NCBI GenBank assembly: GCA_029948255.1
Contig: JALIZF010001578.1
Coordinates: 186,001 to 250,000, forward strand
Length of the DNA stretch: 64,000 bases
DNA from: Telmatactis stephensoni
Taxonomy: Eukaryota > Cnidaria > Anthozoa > Actiniaria > Isophelliidae
Direction: 5' to 3'
Part shown: piece by piece, positions 11,396 to 23,188 of the stretch
Numbering within the stretch: the first letter of the stretch is position 1
How the letters are laid out: each line of letters starts with the position of its first letter
Notes under the pieces: model-generated
Told to the model about the DNA's origin: nothing
The model's database searches: none
Seen by the model: only the letters and a program-made list of their open reading frames with translations
Made by a program: the position numbers and the translations under genes

Positions 11396-12423
11396 ATGAT
11401 GTCACATGTCCCACATCACGTCTGATTGGTCAATGCATAACATGTGATGACCGATTGTGCAATTTTGGCCATTTCGTGAGACGACAGGAAACAAAAAAAA
11501 AAAAAAAAAAAACATCTCAAATTTTCAACTGGGCCTGGTAGCCCAGTAATGAAAACCCTGAAAATAGTGTAAAATTAATAATTCTAAGAGTAAAATCAAT
11601 AGATTTTGAATGATAATAGTATAGTAATAGGATAATGGGATAATAGCATTAAAATATAGCAATAGGATAATAGGATTAAAACCCAAGTAAAACTTTTCTA
11701 CACTTTTAATAGGGGAGATATAATATTATTTAGATATGACTCATATCTCGACACAATCACCTGGATGTAACATTTCTCAGTATCTGTGAGAATAACTACT
11801 AATGCATGAAAATATACTATCAAAGAGACTACTCTGCTCTTCATTATGACACCGTGATGTAAGAACTGAATGTTTAATAGCGTAAAGTAGTTTATAAAAA
11901 CGAAAACAATGGAAAGAAGGCATACTAGTTGTCAAATTTACAGTCTTTTTCACATAACTTTACCATGACGTGTTGCAAAGTTCGTTGTGAAGTTCTGAAG
12001 TATGTTCATAAGTTCAAAAGTATGTTCCAGTTGCCAATGAACCAAAGTTCAAAACGTACCTCTGAACTTGCTTGCCGCCAAAGTACAAGTGCATGTTTAC
12101 TAGTGCAGTTTTGGAGCCAAGCATGTCAGAATTAGAAAGTTTCTTTTCTTTGTTATCGAAATAAATGGACAGTACTACACAAAATCATCAGACGAAACTT
12201 TGCTGTAACAGAAAATGGATTTATTGTACTTCGGCAGCAAACAAGTACAACGATCGACTATACATGACCTCAACCTATTGGACAGTTTTGGCTAAGATGG
12301 CTGCCAGTCTGTCTTGGCAAACCAAGCAAGTTCGCCTCTTTAAACACTGTTTTAAAAAAGTCCCAAGCGTACTTTTACAGCTGTAATAAATAGCACTTTT
12401 TTAGATGAAACGGAAATGACAGT
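11396..12423. other. Non-coding, low-complexity stretch
   Basis: Contains a poly(A) run at about 11493-11510 and a degenerate ATAG/ATAAT-rich low-complexity tract at about 11580-11700. No gene was recognised. Confidence 0.5.
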
Positions 12424-12755
12424 ACATATATGGAGGGGTAAACAGGACACAATTGTCATTAAATCGGGCAAAAGCCTATTGAATCGTATGTCATTCTATT
12501 AAACAATGGTGTGCAATGACATTTAATTGGATGTCAATCGAATGAATTGGAAATATTAGGCCATCGGATCAGACATTAGACTGAATCGCTCATCATTCGA
12601 TTGGATCGGCCATATTATGCTATTGGATCGGAAACCATTAGACTGAATCGGACACTTCACGTCTCAAGAGCGTGGATCACTCATCATTCGACAATTCATT
12701 CGACATAATATGCCATTGGATCGGACATCATTTGATTGGATCGGACCTAGGTCAG
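12424..12755 (+). repeat. Dispersed repeat built of ATTCGATTGGATCGG subunits, copy 1
   Basis: Matches 49590-49888 in inverted orientation, beginning at ACATATATGGAGGGG and sharing ACAATTGTCATTAAATCGGG and the following 300 bases. The right half is made of degenerate short repeats around ATTNGATTGGATCGGNCAT. No coding capacity and no terminal inverted repeat was seen. It ends about 60 bp before the start codon of the integrase-like gene. Confidence 0.75.
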
Positions 12756-12814
12756 CAGATCACTATTGCAGGCTCAATTGGGTCAGCGGCTACGTTACGC
12801 GAATTCAATTCAAT

Positions 12815-13922
12815 ATGGCTTCCACAAAAGATACAGATATATGTGAAACATTAGAAAACGACATCAAAGCTGAACTACTCGATTTAATTTCCGGAATAAG
12901 CTCCAACAGAGATATTGATTACTGCATTTACAAGCTTGACTGGATTAGCTCGTTAATTATGAGAATAGGTGGACATGTGGAAGATGTTATTCCAAATTTA
13001 CTCGAGGCACGACAGGTAATGTCAACTATTTTCAATGGAGATTTCGCCGGAAACATGTGTGATGGTAAAATGTCAGCACTAAGTACTGGGGATAGAGGGA
13101 GACCTAAGCTATTGATCACTAAAGATTGGTTAGAGATCGATCCTTGAAAAAGGTTTCTCTACCACTGATATTTCTAAGATGCTCAGAGTAAGTGTCAAAA
13201 CAATCTACAGGAGACTCCATGAATTTGGGATACCGGTTCGTTCAAGCTATTCAAACTTGACAGAAGACGAGTTAGATAACATCATACAAGATATTTTGCT
13301 TTCTTTTCCAAATTCCGGTTATAAATGTATCTCTTGTCCAGGGGTCACAAGGTTCAAGAATCGAGAATAAGGTTGGCAATGAGAAGAGTTGATCCTCAAG
13401 GTAAATGTGAATGGCTTCTTATGTTTATCATGTTACTGCGGTTTTATGTTTTCTGCAAAGCTGAGTGCTCTCTTGTAGACTAACCTTAGGTGAATTAGTG
13501 ACAATCAATCAACAGTCCAAATGTTGCCGAATAGCTTTCAGGGCTCCTCCTATGACAAAATTGAAATGAAGTGATGTTCGATATCAATTTTTTGGCTCAG
13601 GAGCCTCAAAAGCTAATTGGTAACGTTCTCTTCACCGCAAACCAAGTGATGTCAGACTCTTCTCAAATACTGAATACTTTCTCAGAAAGCAGTCATTTTA
13701 CAAAGCTATCATTGCTAACACTATTTCCTTGAATAATCAGCACATCATAATTAATATATATACACATTAAACAATTGCAGATCATTAATATTCATAGTTT
13801 ATACACTCCTAGGTACCATTTTACGGGCTCTTCAAATTCGTGTGACCCATAGACGATCTTACAGCGTAAGGGCACCATTATCCCTTTGGCATATGGATGG
13901 CCATCACAAATTAGTAAGGTAC
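12815..13922 (+). pseudogene. Integrase-core (rve/DDE) transposase-like gene, two broken exons
   Basis: Exon 1 (12815-13400) starts MASTKDTDICETLEND. After GRPKLLITKDWLE it needs a frameshift (near 13138) to continue as a resolvase-type helix-turn-helix (EKGFSTTDISKMLRVSVKTIYRRLHEFG), and another near 13350 to reach RGHKVQESRIRLAMRRVDPQG. A phase-1 intron (donor GTAAATG at 13401, acceptor TAG ending 13812) joins RVDPQ-G to TILRALQIRVTHRRSYSVRA, then LWHMDGHHKLV, the first acidic residue of an integrase core (WHxDGNHKL in relatives). A possible second donor GTAAGG follows at about 13917. The rest of the catalytic domain was not found; the hAT end begins 40 bases later. The family assignment rests on the WHxDGxHKL block. 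Confidence 0.65.
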
Positions 13923-14019
13923 TAAAACAGACTTATCTAACAACAGCAAGAATCACAATTGAATCAGTGGCGGATTTAGGGGGGTTCATTGGGTGCACGG
14001 GCACCCCCCCTTTTCCCTT

Positions 14020-14856
14020 AAAAAACATTGGCTGATGCCTTAGGTTATTGAAGGTCGTTAGCTGAACGGCGCAACCCTATAAAAAACGCCAGTTCCCTAT
14101 AAGACTATAAAATGCTAATAGATCTTACATTGTTTGTCCTTTAATGGTTTTGCGGTGCCTCAATTTTCGCATTTATCCTAATCGCAATAATAATCTTCAC
14201 TTCATTGCCATAAATACACCCATATGTCCACCTTACCCAAACGACGGAGGAAAATGCCAACACAACTGGTGCCCAGTTTCTACTCGGTAACAATCTGCAA
14301 GAAGAGTCGGAATTCATTTTATATTTGCAGTATGTCAAAGATTACAGATTATTTCAGATTATTTCAGAGAAGGTAAGTATCTCATACATTGGTTTATGTT
14401 ATTTACGTTTGTTTACTACAAAAGAAGGTATTCGTAATGATATAGCTAATTTTCGGTATCTCTCGGCTCTCTTTCCAGTATGCCGACAAGACAATGGATT
14501 ACATTTTGAGTTCACCAATGAAAAATCAATTTATATGAGCTGGAAATTTGGAAATTCTTATAAACTGGAAATTCGCTAATTCCATATTATCCAAATCCTT
14601 ACAAAAAGTATCTAGGTATCAGCCAAAACTAAAAACTTTCCAAATAATACCTATTTTCAAATGTAAGAATCAATGTTATAGTCGTGTTTCAGTTTTGATG
14701 AGTTGTTTGATTAGAGACAGCTAGCTGTCAAAATCAACAGCTGATTGTCGGTAAATTTTAATGTGAAAAATATTTATTTTATTAAATGTATAATATTTAC
14801 ATCAAAAAAGTTAAATTCTCACAGTAAGATATAATAAGTCTAGCCTAGTTTAGCCT
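14020..14856. other. No recognised gene
   Basis: hAT subterminal and unassigned sequence. Short frames on both strands lack domains. Confidence 0.4.
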
Positions 14857-15033
14857 ACAATCCCTTGCATATTAAAGTGTGCCGGAATATTTTCTTAGAC
14901 TGGTACCCCCTTACCCCTTCCAATTTGGGCTTGAAATCTCTATCCCGCGCCTCAGATAGTTAAAACCATCACTGATCAACATTGGAACGGGGGAAGGGGG
15001 CATAAGTGGCACGGTATTTCTGCAAGAGATTGT
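14857..15033. mobile_element. MITE family B, copy 1
   Basis: Terminal inverted repeats ACAATCCCTTGCATATTAAA and (reverse complement of the right end) ACAATCTCTTGCAGAAATA, with inner CCCCTTACCCCTTCCAAT and ATTGGAACGGGGGAAGGGG. 177 bp, non-coding. It is almost identical to 18800-18985 apart from a small deletion at the inner loop. Confidence 0.85.
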
Positions 15034-15366
15034 GTAAAATAGGCACGATTGGAATGCAAGTCGGGAAGTGCTGTAGTCTACGATATAGATATAGACAACG
15101 TATACTAAACTTGAATGTTAACTGTGACGGAAATTAACCCAAAAATTTCCACGAATAGCACAGCAATAGAACTCATAGATATTATGTCAAAATTAGGAAA
15201 AAAATTATATACTAATGACGAAAAAAATCGGAGAGAAAGTGAATCCATAATTAGTACAGAAAGCCATTCGAATGTAATTAGTATTGTAACCATTGTATTT
15301 TGAAGTCGTAGAGTCTATAGAAGCGTGAAAAATCTTTGTGGAATGTTTATAAAAGTCGAGATTTGA

Positions 15367-16683
15367 ATGGACGGCGAAGAACAACGGGAGAACTATACGC
15401 TTCGCAATCGTGACGTGAGAAGGAGCTATTTGATAACATATAGTCAAGTCAATATTCTAACATGCCCAACCTGACAGAGCTTTGTAAACATAGTTCAAGA
15501 AGCATTTTCAACATGCAATATACAGATTGTTCATTGGGTATGTGCTCAAGAAAATCATCAGAACTCTGGTTTCCATTACCATATGGCTGTAAAGTTATCG
15601 GGGCGGCACAGGTGGAGGAGAATTAGGAGTGTTCTGGAAGAAAGACACGGTGTACGTGTGAGCTCCAGTCGTCACTATTCTGCTTGGCATTACACCACAA
15701 AAGAAGATTCAGACTATATTCAGTCAGAGAGACATCCAGATCTTACGAATGCAGAACTTCCTCAAACAACGCGAGCAACAGCTGCATGGCGCAGAGTAGC
15801 AAGGAGTGGCACAACAGCACAAAGTGCTAGAGGAAAAAAGAGGAAACGTCAATTGAGTATTCACGAGGTTTCTCAAATAGTTGTCAACAAAGGAATCAAG
15901 TCCCGCCTAGAGCTTTTAGCGTTAGCGCAAGAACAACAGAGTCAAGGAAAAACTGACCTCGCCCAGTTTATCGCGAACCGTGGTGCAAAAGTAGTGGACG
16001 AAGCAATCCGTGTTGCATGGGAATTGTTCAAAGCCCCAAGACGTCTCGTTCGATTGCGACAGAGTCATTTAGAGCGACTTCAGGCGGCCTTTCAAGGAGA
16101 GTGTGTGTCTAACTGTAACAAGAAATGGTTGGAACTCGCGAGAAATATACTCTCGCGCAACAATATCGATACCTCGCAGTTTGTAGGAGCTATTCGCTTA
16201 TTGCTAGAGCAAGGGTGGGGGAAATACAGAAATTTCCTGCTAACAGGAGAAGCAAATTGCGGTAAGTCATTTATACTCAATCCGTTAACAGCTATCTACG
16301 ATACCTTTAGTAATCCCGCGACATCAAGCTTTGCCTGGGTAGGTGTGGATGGTTGTGAGGTAATTTATTTAAATGACTTTCGATGGTCACCACAGATAAT
16401 TCCTTGGCACAATTTCCTCCTACTTCTTGAGGGACAACTGGTCCGTTTTCCTGCACCGAAAACACATTATGCCCAAGACATAGTCTTTGAACAGGATTCG
16501 CCTATATTCTGCACATCGAATGAGCACTTTAGTTATGTAAGAGGGGGTACAGTTGACCGAGTGGAAACTGAGATGATGAGAGTGAGATGGCGATCATTTC
16601 ATTTCTTTTCACAAATCCCGGAACATGAACAAGTCAGTATCCCATCATGTGGATGTTGTTTTGCAGAGTTCATTCTTTATTAA
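15367..16683 (+). pseudogene. HUH endonuclease + SF3 helicase (Rep-like) gene with one stop codon
   Basis: The frame opens at ATG 15367, with an in-frame TGA at 15472-15474 as codon 36, and then stays open to TAA after 16680, 439 codons in all. Motifs in order: Rep motif I (YLITYSQVN); the HUH motif HYHMAVKL; a motif III with the putative nucleophile Tyr and Lys (AWHYTTKED); then the SF3 helicase with Walker A GEANCGKSF, Walker B VIYLNDFRW and motif C SPIFCTSN. This is the rolling-circle Rep layout of CRESS-DNA and parvovirus-like replicons and of Rep-bearing transposons. I cannot tell an endogenised virus gene from a transposon gene. Five GGGTCACCAT-like repeats follow its 3' end. It is inactive as it stands because of the stop between motifs I and II. 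Confidence 0.8.
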
Positions 16684-16737
16684 TTGGAGAGCAGCGATAT
16701 TAGCATTCATGCATGACGCGCTTCGCACGGTGATGTT

Positions 16738-17110
16738 AACGGGTCACCATCTTGAATACGCGGATAAACGTCTCGTGTTGGCCTAGAACTAACTCAATTT
16801 ACCTGTGTGTTTAGACATTTAGATCTTTTTCTTATAATTCAGGGCTTTTGAGTGATAACGTCTTAATATTAAGACAATTAATGACGGATCACCATGCTTT
16901 AAGATAAGATGTAATAGTGTGTTCTTATTTATATTTAGGTAACGGGTCACCATAGAACAATGACCAGGAATTATTGCGCTTCCCTTCAATAATACCCAAA
17001 AGACAGGTTCACCATAGTGTTGCGATGTAGAGATTACTTTTTCTTGCTGTAAAGGGTGCCATACGTATTTTAACGAGCTGTTTTATCACATGTCTTCGAT
17101 GGTGACCCAT
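16738..17110 (+). repeat. Iteron-like repeats (ACGGGTCACCAT)
   Basis: GGGTCACCAT occurs at 16741-16750 and within 16941-16953. Close variants are at 16884-16895 (GGATCACCAT), 17002-17015 (GGTTCACCAT) and 17053-17062 (GGGTGCCAT), and an inverted copy ATGGTGACCCA is at 17099-17109. Spacings between direct copies are about 145, 57, 61 and 50 bases. They lie directly downstream of the HUH-SF3 gene, where a rolling-circle replicon could hold Rep-binding iterons. The repeats are seen; the function is inferred. Confidence 0.55.
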
Positions 17111-17459
17111 TGTGGTGATTCGTTATCTTGTATAGGATCACTTCCCCATACAAGGATAGGGTTGGGGTGGCGTTCTCATTTGCATATGTAAACATTATTT
17201 CATAAACTTGACAGAGTGACAGAGGTGTCATAGCAAAGACACAGTCAGTCTCTTCAAAAATAGTTGTTTGCTCTACAATAGATATTTTTTGATTGTTATC
17301 TTCAATTATTAGCCCTGTTCAAATGCAGAAGCAGGCGCATATCTCTTATCGAAGCTAAAAGTTATTACATTCAGATGATCTCATTGTACGTGTTGTTTTT
17401 ATTATCAATAAATCGGTTTTGCGAATAGTATGGAGCTTTACATGCATAGTTTGTCCTAT
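17111..17459. other. Spacer between iteron-like repeats and Tc1 transposase
   Basis: No coding feature was seen. The 3' inverted repeat of the Tc1/mariner element should lie here but was not identified. Confidence 0.4.
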
Positions 17460-18541
17460 CTAGTACCTTAAACGCTGTCCTTTTCTCTTTATAATTCCTT
17501 GTAATCGATTTGGCATTGATGCCATTATGTTGTTTATCGTGGTTATGGGTATCGTTTGAATTGTCGATATTACCCTAGCCTTAAATTCTGCGTACTTTTC
17601 TTTTTCCATTTGCGCCGTTATTGCTTGTTCACGCAATGCATCAGAAACCAGCTTGAAAATGTTCTCGATCGGGTTGAGGTCGGGACTTCTCGGAGGTATC
17701 TTGATAAGGTCACACTTGCGCGGGCCATAGCCGCACGGGCCAACGCTGAGTTCTGGCTGGGGTCCCTGTCCTGAATCCACAATCACTTTGGACCTTTATC
17801 AGCATTGAGAAACATTGTCTCAAAGTTGTCGTCAATAAACTTTGCGAAATATGGACCATCCAATTTATCATAAGCTTTGCATATGATAACGCCCTTGTCG
17901 TAGCTTATAGCAACCATGACCTTGACCATTTTCCCGCCAGTTCCTGTTTTTCTGCCCTTTGCCGTACAGCCACGGTCCAAACCTTCTGATTTCTTGCGCC
18001 ATACTCTGGCTTTGGGTGCCTGGGCTTGATCCAAAGGATTTCTCTTATATGCAAACGCTGTTCCGTCAAGGTAAAATGCTATCTCCTTTGTCCATACATC
18101 GCTACCAAAATCTTTTCGCATTTTGCATGAAAAAACTCTTCGTTTTTTCATGTCTGCCTTCGTTAACAGCCCTTTCTTTCGGGCTTGAAGGTAATAGTAC
18201 CCTTCTTTGTTTAAAAAGCGCGATATTGTACTCTCGGAAACCTCTCTTCTAGTTATACCTGCGTTCTCCATCAGTCTCTTTATTGTGAAATATCCCTCTT
18301 GCTCTCTAAGTATCTGTATCGATCTTCTAAGCTGCCTTTGTTGACGTGCTGTTAATTTCTTTGGTCTTCCTCTTGTTTCGGACCGTTCTTTAACAGATTT
18401 ATTGCTGGTCATATTCAAATGACGCATTCTCCACACAGTGGCTCTAGAGACATTACATTCTTTTGCCACTTTGCGAATAGACAGTCCTCGAATTCTGCAT
18501 AAATGAAACACCATTGTCCTTGTCTTGGGGTCAATGGCCAT
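17460..18541 (-). pseudogene. Tc1/mariner transposase, DD34E type
   Basis: Begins MAIDPKTRTMVFHLCRIRG, with an N-terminal helix-turn-helix (LSIRKVAKECNVSRATVWRMR), a basic linker (GRPKKLTARQQRQLRRS) and a second HTH (GYFTIKRLMENAGITRREVS). The catalytic residues are D in IAFYLDGTAF, D in WIQDRDPSQNS and E in SPDLNPIENIF, spaced as DD34E. Two lesions break it: a TGA at 17783-17785, probably from TGG of the usual GPKW, and a frameshift near 17715 before LIKIPPRSPDLNP. Overall length (about 360 codons) is normal for the family. The terminal repeats were not found. Confidence 0.9.
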
Positions 18542-18799
18542 TGCTATTGTTTACCTCTACTCTCCCTCCTTTCGAATATGCTTTTTTGGTTCCTATAAAT
18601 CGTTTTGTTTGTTTAATGCATATATATATATTCTTGGAACCCTTTCTGGTGAAATTACGGAATAACATATTTTTATGAACGTGTTCTGGTGTACGCAATT
18701 TGGAGCTTTCTCGTGTCTTCTACAATTTCTACTTCTGACGTCGTGACTTTTCAACACATACTTCACGTCATTTGTTAATCTAGATTTCCGGCTGTAAAT
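18542..18799. other. Spacer, no recognised feature
   Basis: 5' flank of the Tc1/mariner gene (minus strand). A short TA-repeat is present near 18621-18630; nothing else was recognised. Confidence 0.4.
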
Positions 18800-18985
18800 A
18801 CAATCCCTTGCATATTAAAGTATGCCGGAATATTTTCTTAGACTGGTACCCCCTTCCCCCCTTCCAATGTTGATATTTGGGCTCGAAATCTCTATCCCGC
18901 GCCTCAGATAGTTAAAACCATCACTGATCAACATTGGAACGGGGGAAGGGGGCATAAGTGGCACGGTATTTCTGCAAGAGATTGT
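18800..18985. mobile_element. MITE family B, copy 2
   Basis: Same ends and interior as 14857-15033, with the inner stem intact: CCCCCTTCCCCCCTTCCAAT then GTTGATA, a loop, then ATCAACATTGGAACGGGGGA. 186 bp, non-coding. The two copies lie 3.8 kb apart in the same orientation. Confidence 0.85.
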
Positions 18986-19064
18986 AGTCTCGGCATCTCT
19001 TCCTCCCTCTCCGGAGAGTTTAAGTTTGGGGTGAACGGTTGGGGGGGGATGTCTTGAATGTCGA

Positions 19065-19891
19065 ATGTCACGCCAGTCACATTACGACCTTTATTTCAAG
19101 GGGGATATTATTGATGGCAAAGACAACATTAATCCATCCATTTTAGATACCGTTCCGGCCAAGAAAACTTGTACTCGTCATGAAGACTTTTCTGAACAAG
19201 ATGATGCCGCGAGTAGCCCAATTGCAGGTGTGCCTATAGAATTAATTGTGGAGATTTTCAAATAGTTTTCCCTTGACCAAATCCTGAAAACGTTGTCAAG
19301 GGTGTCAAAAAATGGAACAAAGCTTCAGAAACACACATTCTGTGGAAAAACATCGATCTGGACGAATGGGATATCACTGAATTAACTAAAAGTCAGCTGG
19401 AGAGAATAATGTCGCATTCTACTGGGTTTATGCACTTTTCCATAAGATACATTAGACTAGAAAATGTTGAGCCTCTATACAACATTGCAAATGCGAGGAA
19501 ACTTAGATACATTGACTTAAGCGGACAACCTGTAAAAGACATTGGATTTCTAAAGGGAAACGTGATCAAAACATTACAAGTGCTATTACTTGATAATTGC
19601 AAATCACTGGATGTACACCTGGTTATCGATACCTTAGCATCTCTGCAGAATCTCAGATATCTTTCGCTGAACGGATTGCAGCTCTCCTCTGAACAAGCAA
19701 TGGAAATTGCTATCCGATGGCACTCGTTTTATTACCTTGGATTCTCTGGGGCACAGCTTAACATAGAAAGCTTAAGATGCATCTACGGAAGTTGCCCTGA
19801 CCTCCTTTACATTTATGTCAGTTGCAATGAGGAACAAAAACAAGATTTCCTTCGTCTTTCAACCGACTTTGATATAAGTATTTCTTTTTAA
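19065..19891 (+). pseudogene. F-box protein with leucine-rich repeats, broken copy
   Basis: Starts MSRQSHYDLYFKGD. An F-box follows (GVPIELIVEIF, then FSLDQILKTLSRVSK and KWNKASETHILWKNIDL), then about four degenerate leucine-rich repeats (YIDLSGQPVKDIGFLKG, LQVLLLDNCKSLDVHLVID, LRYLSLNGLQLSSEQ) and the end DFDISISF. F-box proteins recruit substrates to SCF ubiquitin ligases through Skp1. Two lesions sit in the F-box: a TAG at about 19263 and a one-base deletion near 19310. The rest is open and intronless, suggesting a retrocopy or a gene fragment carried by an element. Its source gene is unknown. Confidence 0.65.
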
Positions 19892-20149
19892 TTCAGTCTA
19901 ACAACTTTACAGTTTAAAACATTTTTGTCGGTACCAGTTGTTGATGTATAGTTAAATTTAATGAAAATATAATAATATAATATAATAATATAATTTAATA
20001 TAATCTTTATTTGCCTTTTTTGTTCATATAGACTAGTTACAATGTATGTAAATGCAAACTATTATTAGACAAGAAAATCTAGCTCTAATAAAAACTATAG
20101 TGTTGTGTTTGACCTAATTTTGTTTGTTTACTCGCTTTCAGACAATTCT
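19892..20149. repeat. AT-rich simple sequence
   Basis: ATAATATAAT-type low-complexity run around 19965-20005 between the F-box remnant and the hAT transposase. No other feature. Confidence 0.6.
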
Positions 20150-21792
20150 ATGAGGTGTGATAGCTGTCCAGAAGTATCGCATCAGTACGCTTCACCTTCA
20201 ATACAACCAATTCCTTCACTTCCCCCTTCATACTTGGACAATGATATTGGGCAATATTTAAAAACATTTAGCAGTATGACAGACGATCTAAAGTACAAAA
20301 TATTAAAAGACCCATTCATTCCTGGGCCCAATTATTGTTTTCCAAAAATCGATATTTATGGGAAGAACAGATCTTTCCAGCGAAAGTGGTTGGAAATATA
20401 CAATGGTCTTGTCTATTCCCCATTCCTGCAAGGTGGATTATGCATGTATTGTTTTCTTTTTGCAAAGAAGTGCGATCAGCTTGGGATGTTCGTAAATAGC
20501 CCCTTTACCCAATTTCACAAAGCTAAAGAAAAGCTAACGGAACATTTCAATAGTGGAAAAGGAAATAAATCGCACAGAGAAGCGGTGTTGAATGGGATGG
20601 CATTTAAAGCAATGATGGAAAACAAGCAGGAGCCAGTGGACATGCAGCTGAATCGTGAAATGGCAAACCGCGTAACAGAGAATCGAAAAATACTCAATTC
20701 AATCTTAGAGACAGTTATTTTCTGCGTGGACACCGTGATGATTCAAAATACTTAGATGACAGCGATGGAAATCCAGAGAATTTTCAAGCACTTCTGCAGT
20801 TCAGGGCTGATGCCGGAGACAACATATTGGGGCAACACTTTAAAATAGCTCCTAAAAACTGTACCTATCGGTCCAAAACAATTCAGAATGAGCTTATAGA
20901 AGTCCTGGGAGATCACATAAGGGAAAAGCTGTTAAAGGAAATAGCCGAGGCTGTGTTCTTTGCTATATCGGCAGATGAGGTAGCTGATGCTTTGAACAAA
21001 GAGCAGATGTCTGTTGTAATTCGATTTGTTGACAGAGAAAACACAATAAGAGAGGAATTCATGGAATTCATTACATGCGACGAGGGAGCTGACGGTGAGA
21101 CACTGAGTAAGACGCTTTTAGATCTCATCTCAAAGTGGGGACTGGACATGGATAATTGCAGAGGGCAAGCTTATGACGGGGCTGGTGCCATGGCAGGGAA
21201 ATTAACAGGGGTATCTACACGTATTCTCAACCCAAGGCAACGTACACTCACTGCTATTCTCATGTATTAAACTTATGTGTCGTCAAGGGTCTTAATCTCC
21301 GTGTTGTTCAAAACATGATGAGCCAAGCCGACGGAATTGCTCGATTTTTCAAAAACTCTCCTAAACGCCAGCTTGCGCTGGAAAGGGCAATAGAGGAGTA
21401 TTCTGTCACTCAAAAGCGCACGAAACTAAAAGAAATGTGCCGCACGCGGTGGGTCGAACGACAAATTTTCCTAGACCTTTACGTGCCAGTCGTCCGGTGT
21501 CTAGAAGACATGTGCCGAGACAACTCACAGAACTGGAATTGAGACACCCAAAAGGATGCAAGTTCTTACTTCACGCTGGGCTGGCAGTGTACTGAAATCG
21601 GCGCTTTTAAGCGTGATTTTGAATAACTTTTTACAGCAAAGTCAGATTATTTTCAAATTTCATATGTGAAGAGTGCTCACCAAAAGAAAAATTTTCTTTT
21701 TAGTTTTACCAATGTTACAATTTTTGGCAGGAAAATGACGTCATCAATTTAGTGGGAAATTGAAAACAAGGGATATGCAAAATTTTAATAAG

Positions 21793-22012
21793 TGCATTTG
21801 AAAGAACTCGTCGAGATATGTTCAAAACCGAAGAAATAATTGACAAAGCTGTTTGCAATCTAAAGATATAATTTTTTGAAAATTACCTTTTATTAGCTAA
21901 ACTAGCAGGAAATTCCAAACTTTAAAAAATCATAAATTCCGATTACATACAACTTTTTCTGTTATCTCTTCGGTTTTGAACATATCTCAACGAGTTCTTT
22001 CAAATGCACCAT
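21793..22012. repeat. Inverted repeat GTGCATTTGAAAGAACTCG
   Basis: About 47 bases at 21793-21840 (GTGCATTTGAAAGAACTCG onward to CCGAAG) recur as the reverse complement at 21966-22012, about 125 bases apart. It abuts the larger foldback element, and both lie in the part of the hAT gene that is missing. Confidence 0.75.
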
Positions 22013-22732
22013 ATGAGCTCCTCGAGTATATTAAGGCCTGGTTCGATCGCTAATTGACCCAAATTCGATAAAAAATTATTTTGAGGACATAGAAGATTTG
22101 AATGAATATCTTTCTTCGATAAACCACTAAACTCGACGTCCTTAACTTTTTAAAGGTACTTTTATGATGTCACGGGACCTGATGACGTCATAGTCAACAA
22201 ATATTTTATTGTAAACTTCAAAGTAAAATGCGGTCGCGAGTATAACTCAAGACTCCAAAGTAACCATGCTAAACTGTGGGTCTTAACGTACTTCACAACA
22301 TACAACCCGAAAAACCTGTCTTACACTTAACATTGTTGAGTAAATCAAATTTTAAAAGAAAACAGTAAAAGTCACGTGACCTGTTTTGGGCTTTATCTCA
22401 CTAGAGAAACACTGAAGTCAGGTTTTGCGGGTTGAATGTTGTGAAATACGTTAAGGCTCACAGTTTAGCATGGTTACTTTGGAGTCTTCAGTTATACTCG
22501 CGACCGCATTTTACTTCAAAGTTTACAATATAATATTTATTGACTATGACGTCATCAGGTCACGTGACATCATAAAAGTACCTTCAAAAAGTTAAGGACG
22601 TCGAGTTTAGTAGCTTATCGAAGAAAAATATTCATTCAAATCTTCTATGTCCTCAAAATAATTTTTTATCCGAATTTAAGTCAATTAGCGATCGACCCAG
22701 GCCTTAATATACTCGAGTCCATATGTGGTGCA
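22005..22732. mobile_element. Foldback element in the hAT transposase gene
   Basis: A near-perfect palindrome about 728 bp long, centred near 22365. The left arm TGCACCATATGAGCTCCTCG, TATATTAAGGCCTGG, ATCGCTAATTGACC and so on is mirrored at the right. Arms are about 330 bases, with a short centre containing CACGTGACC. Non-coding. It splits the hAT transposase. No clear target duplication could be isolated because the adjacent hairpin shares TGCATTTGAAAG-type ends. Confidence 0.8.
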
Positions 22733-23122
22733 GGAAATGGCAAGACACACCAGCAAAAGACTGTCCAGAGACTGCTGCAACCACACTGAAGCAGATCGAC
22801 AGTACGTTTTTCCCAAACCCCAACAGTCTGATGCGAGTGTTTTGCACCTTACCTGTAACATCGTGTGAATGCGAACGAACAATTAGTGGGCTGAGGCGTT
22901 TGAAGAGCTACCTACGTACAACAATGACTGAAAACCGAATGAAGGGGCTGCTGATGGCTCACATCCATTATGACATGGTATTAAACACTGATAAAATCAT
23001 TGATAGTTTTGCACGCCGCCATCCACGTCTAATGCAACTTGCTGATATTTTATCTTAAATAGTAAGAAGTGAAAAAAGTTAATATGAGAAGCCACTTTGT
23101 AAACATGTTGATTTACTTGATA

Positions 23123-23152
23123 TTTCGGTCATCATCCGATGACCATCATCAG
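23123..23152 (-). ncRNA. Hammerhead-like core motif, left Penelope arm
   Basis: Read on the minus strand: CTGATGA, one extra T, a 6-bp stem GGTCAT/ATGACC with a 6-base loop, then GAAA. This resembles the CUGAUGA-helix II-GAAA core of hammerhead ribozymes known in Penelope-like elements. Helices I and III were not identified, and the extra base after CUGAUGA is non-canonical, so this may be a relic or a lookalike. Confidence 0.35.
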
Positions 23153-23188
23153 AAGAAATACATAATTTGGTTCAATGCAAATATATCG

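Larger units (their letters stand above)
20150..23058 (+). pseudogene. hAT transposase (TTF zinc finger, DUF4371, dimerisation domain)
   Basis: Part 1 (20150-20700): TTF-type zinc finger region (RSFQRKWLEIYNGLVYSP, GGLCMYCFLFAKKC) and HFNSGKGNKSHREAV. A frameshift near 20720 joins part 2 (20745-21270): DUF4371 core with FFAISADEVADALNKEQMSV and CRGQAYDGAGAMAGK. After another frameshift near 21265, part 3 reaches TRWVERQIFLDLYVPVV (to about 21585). Part 4 (22733-23058) is the hAT dimerisation domain (LPVTSCECERTISGLRRLKS, MTENRMKGLLMAHIHYD) and ends at a natural stop. The catalytic stretch between parts 3 and 4 is lost and replaced by foldback sequence. The protein is of the ZMYM/52-kDa-repressor-like hAT type. 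Inactive. Confidence 0.85.
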
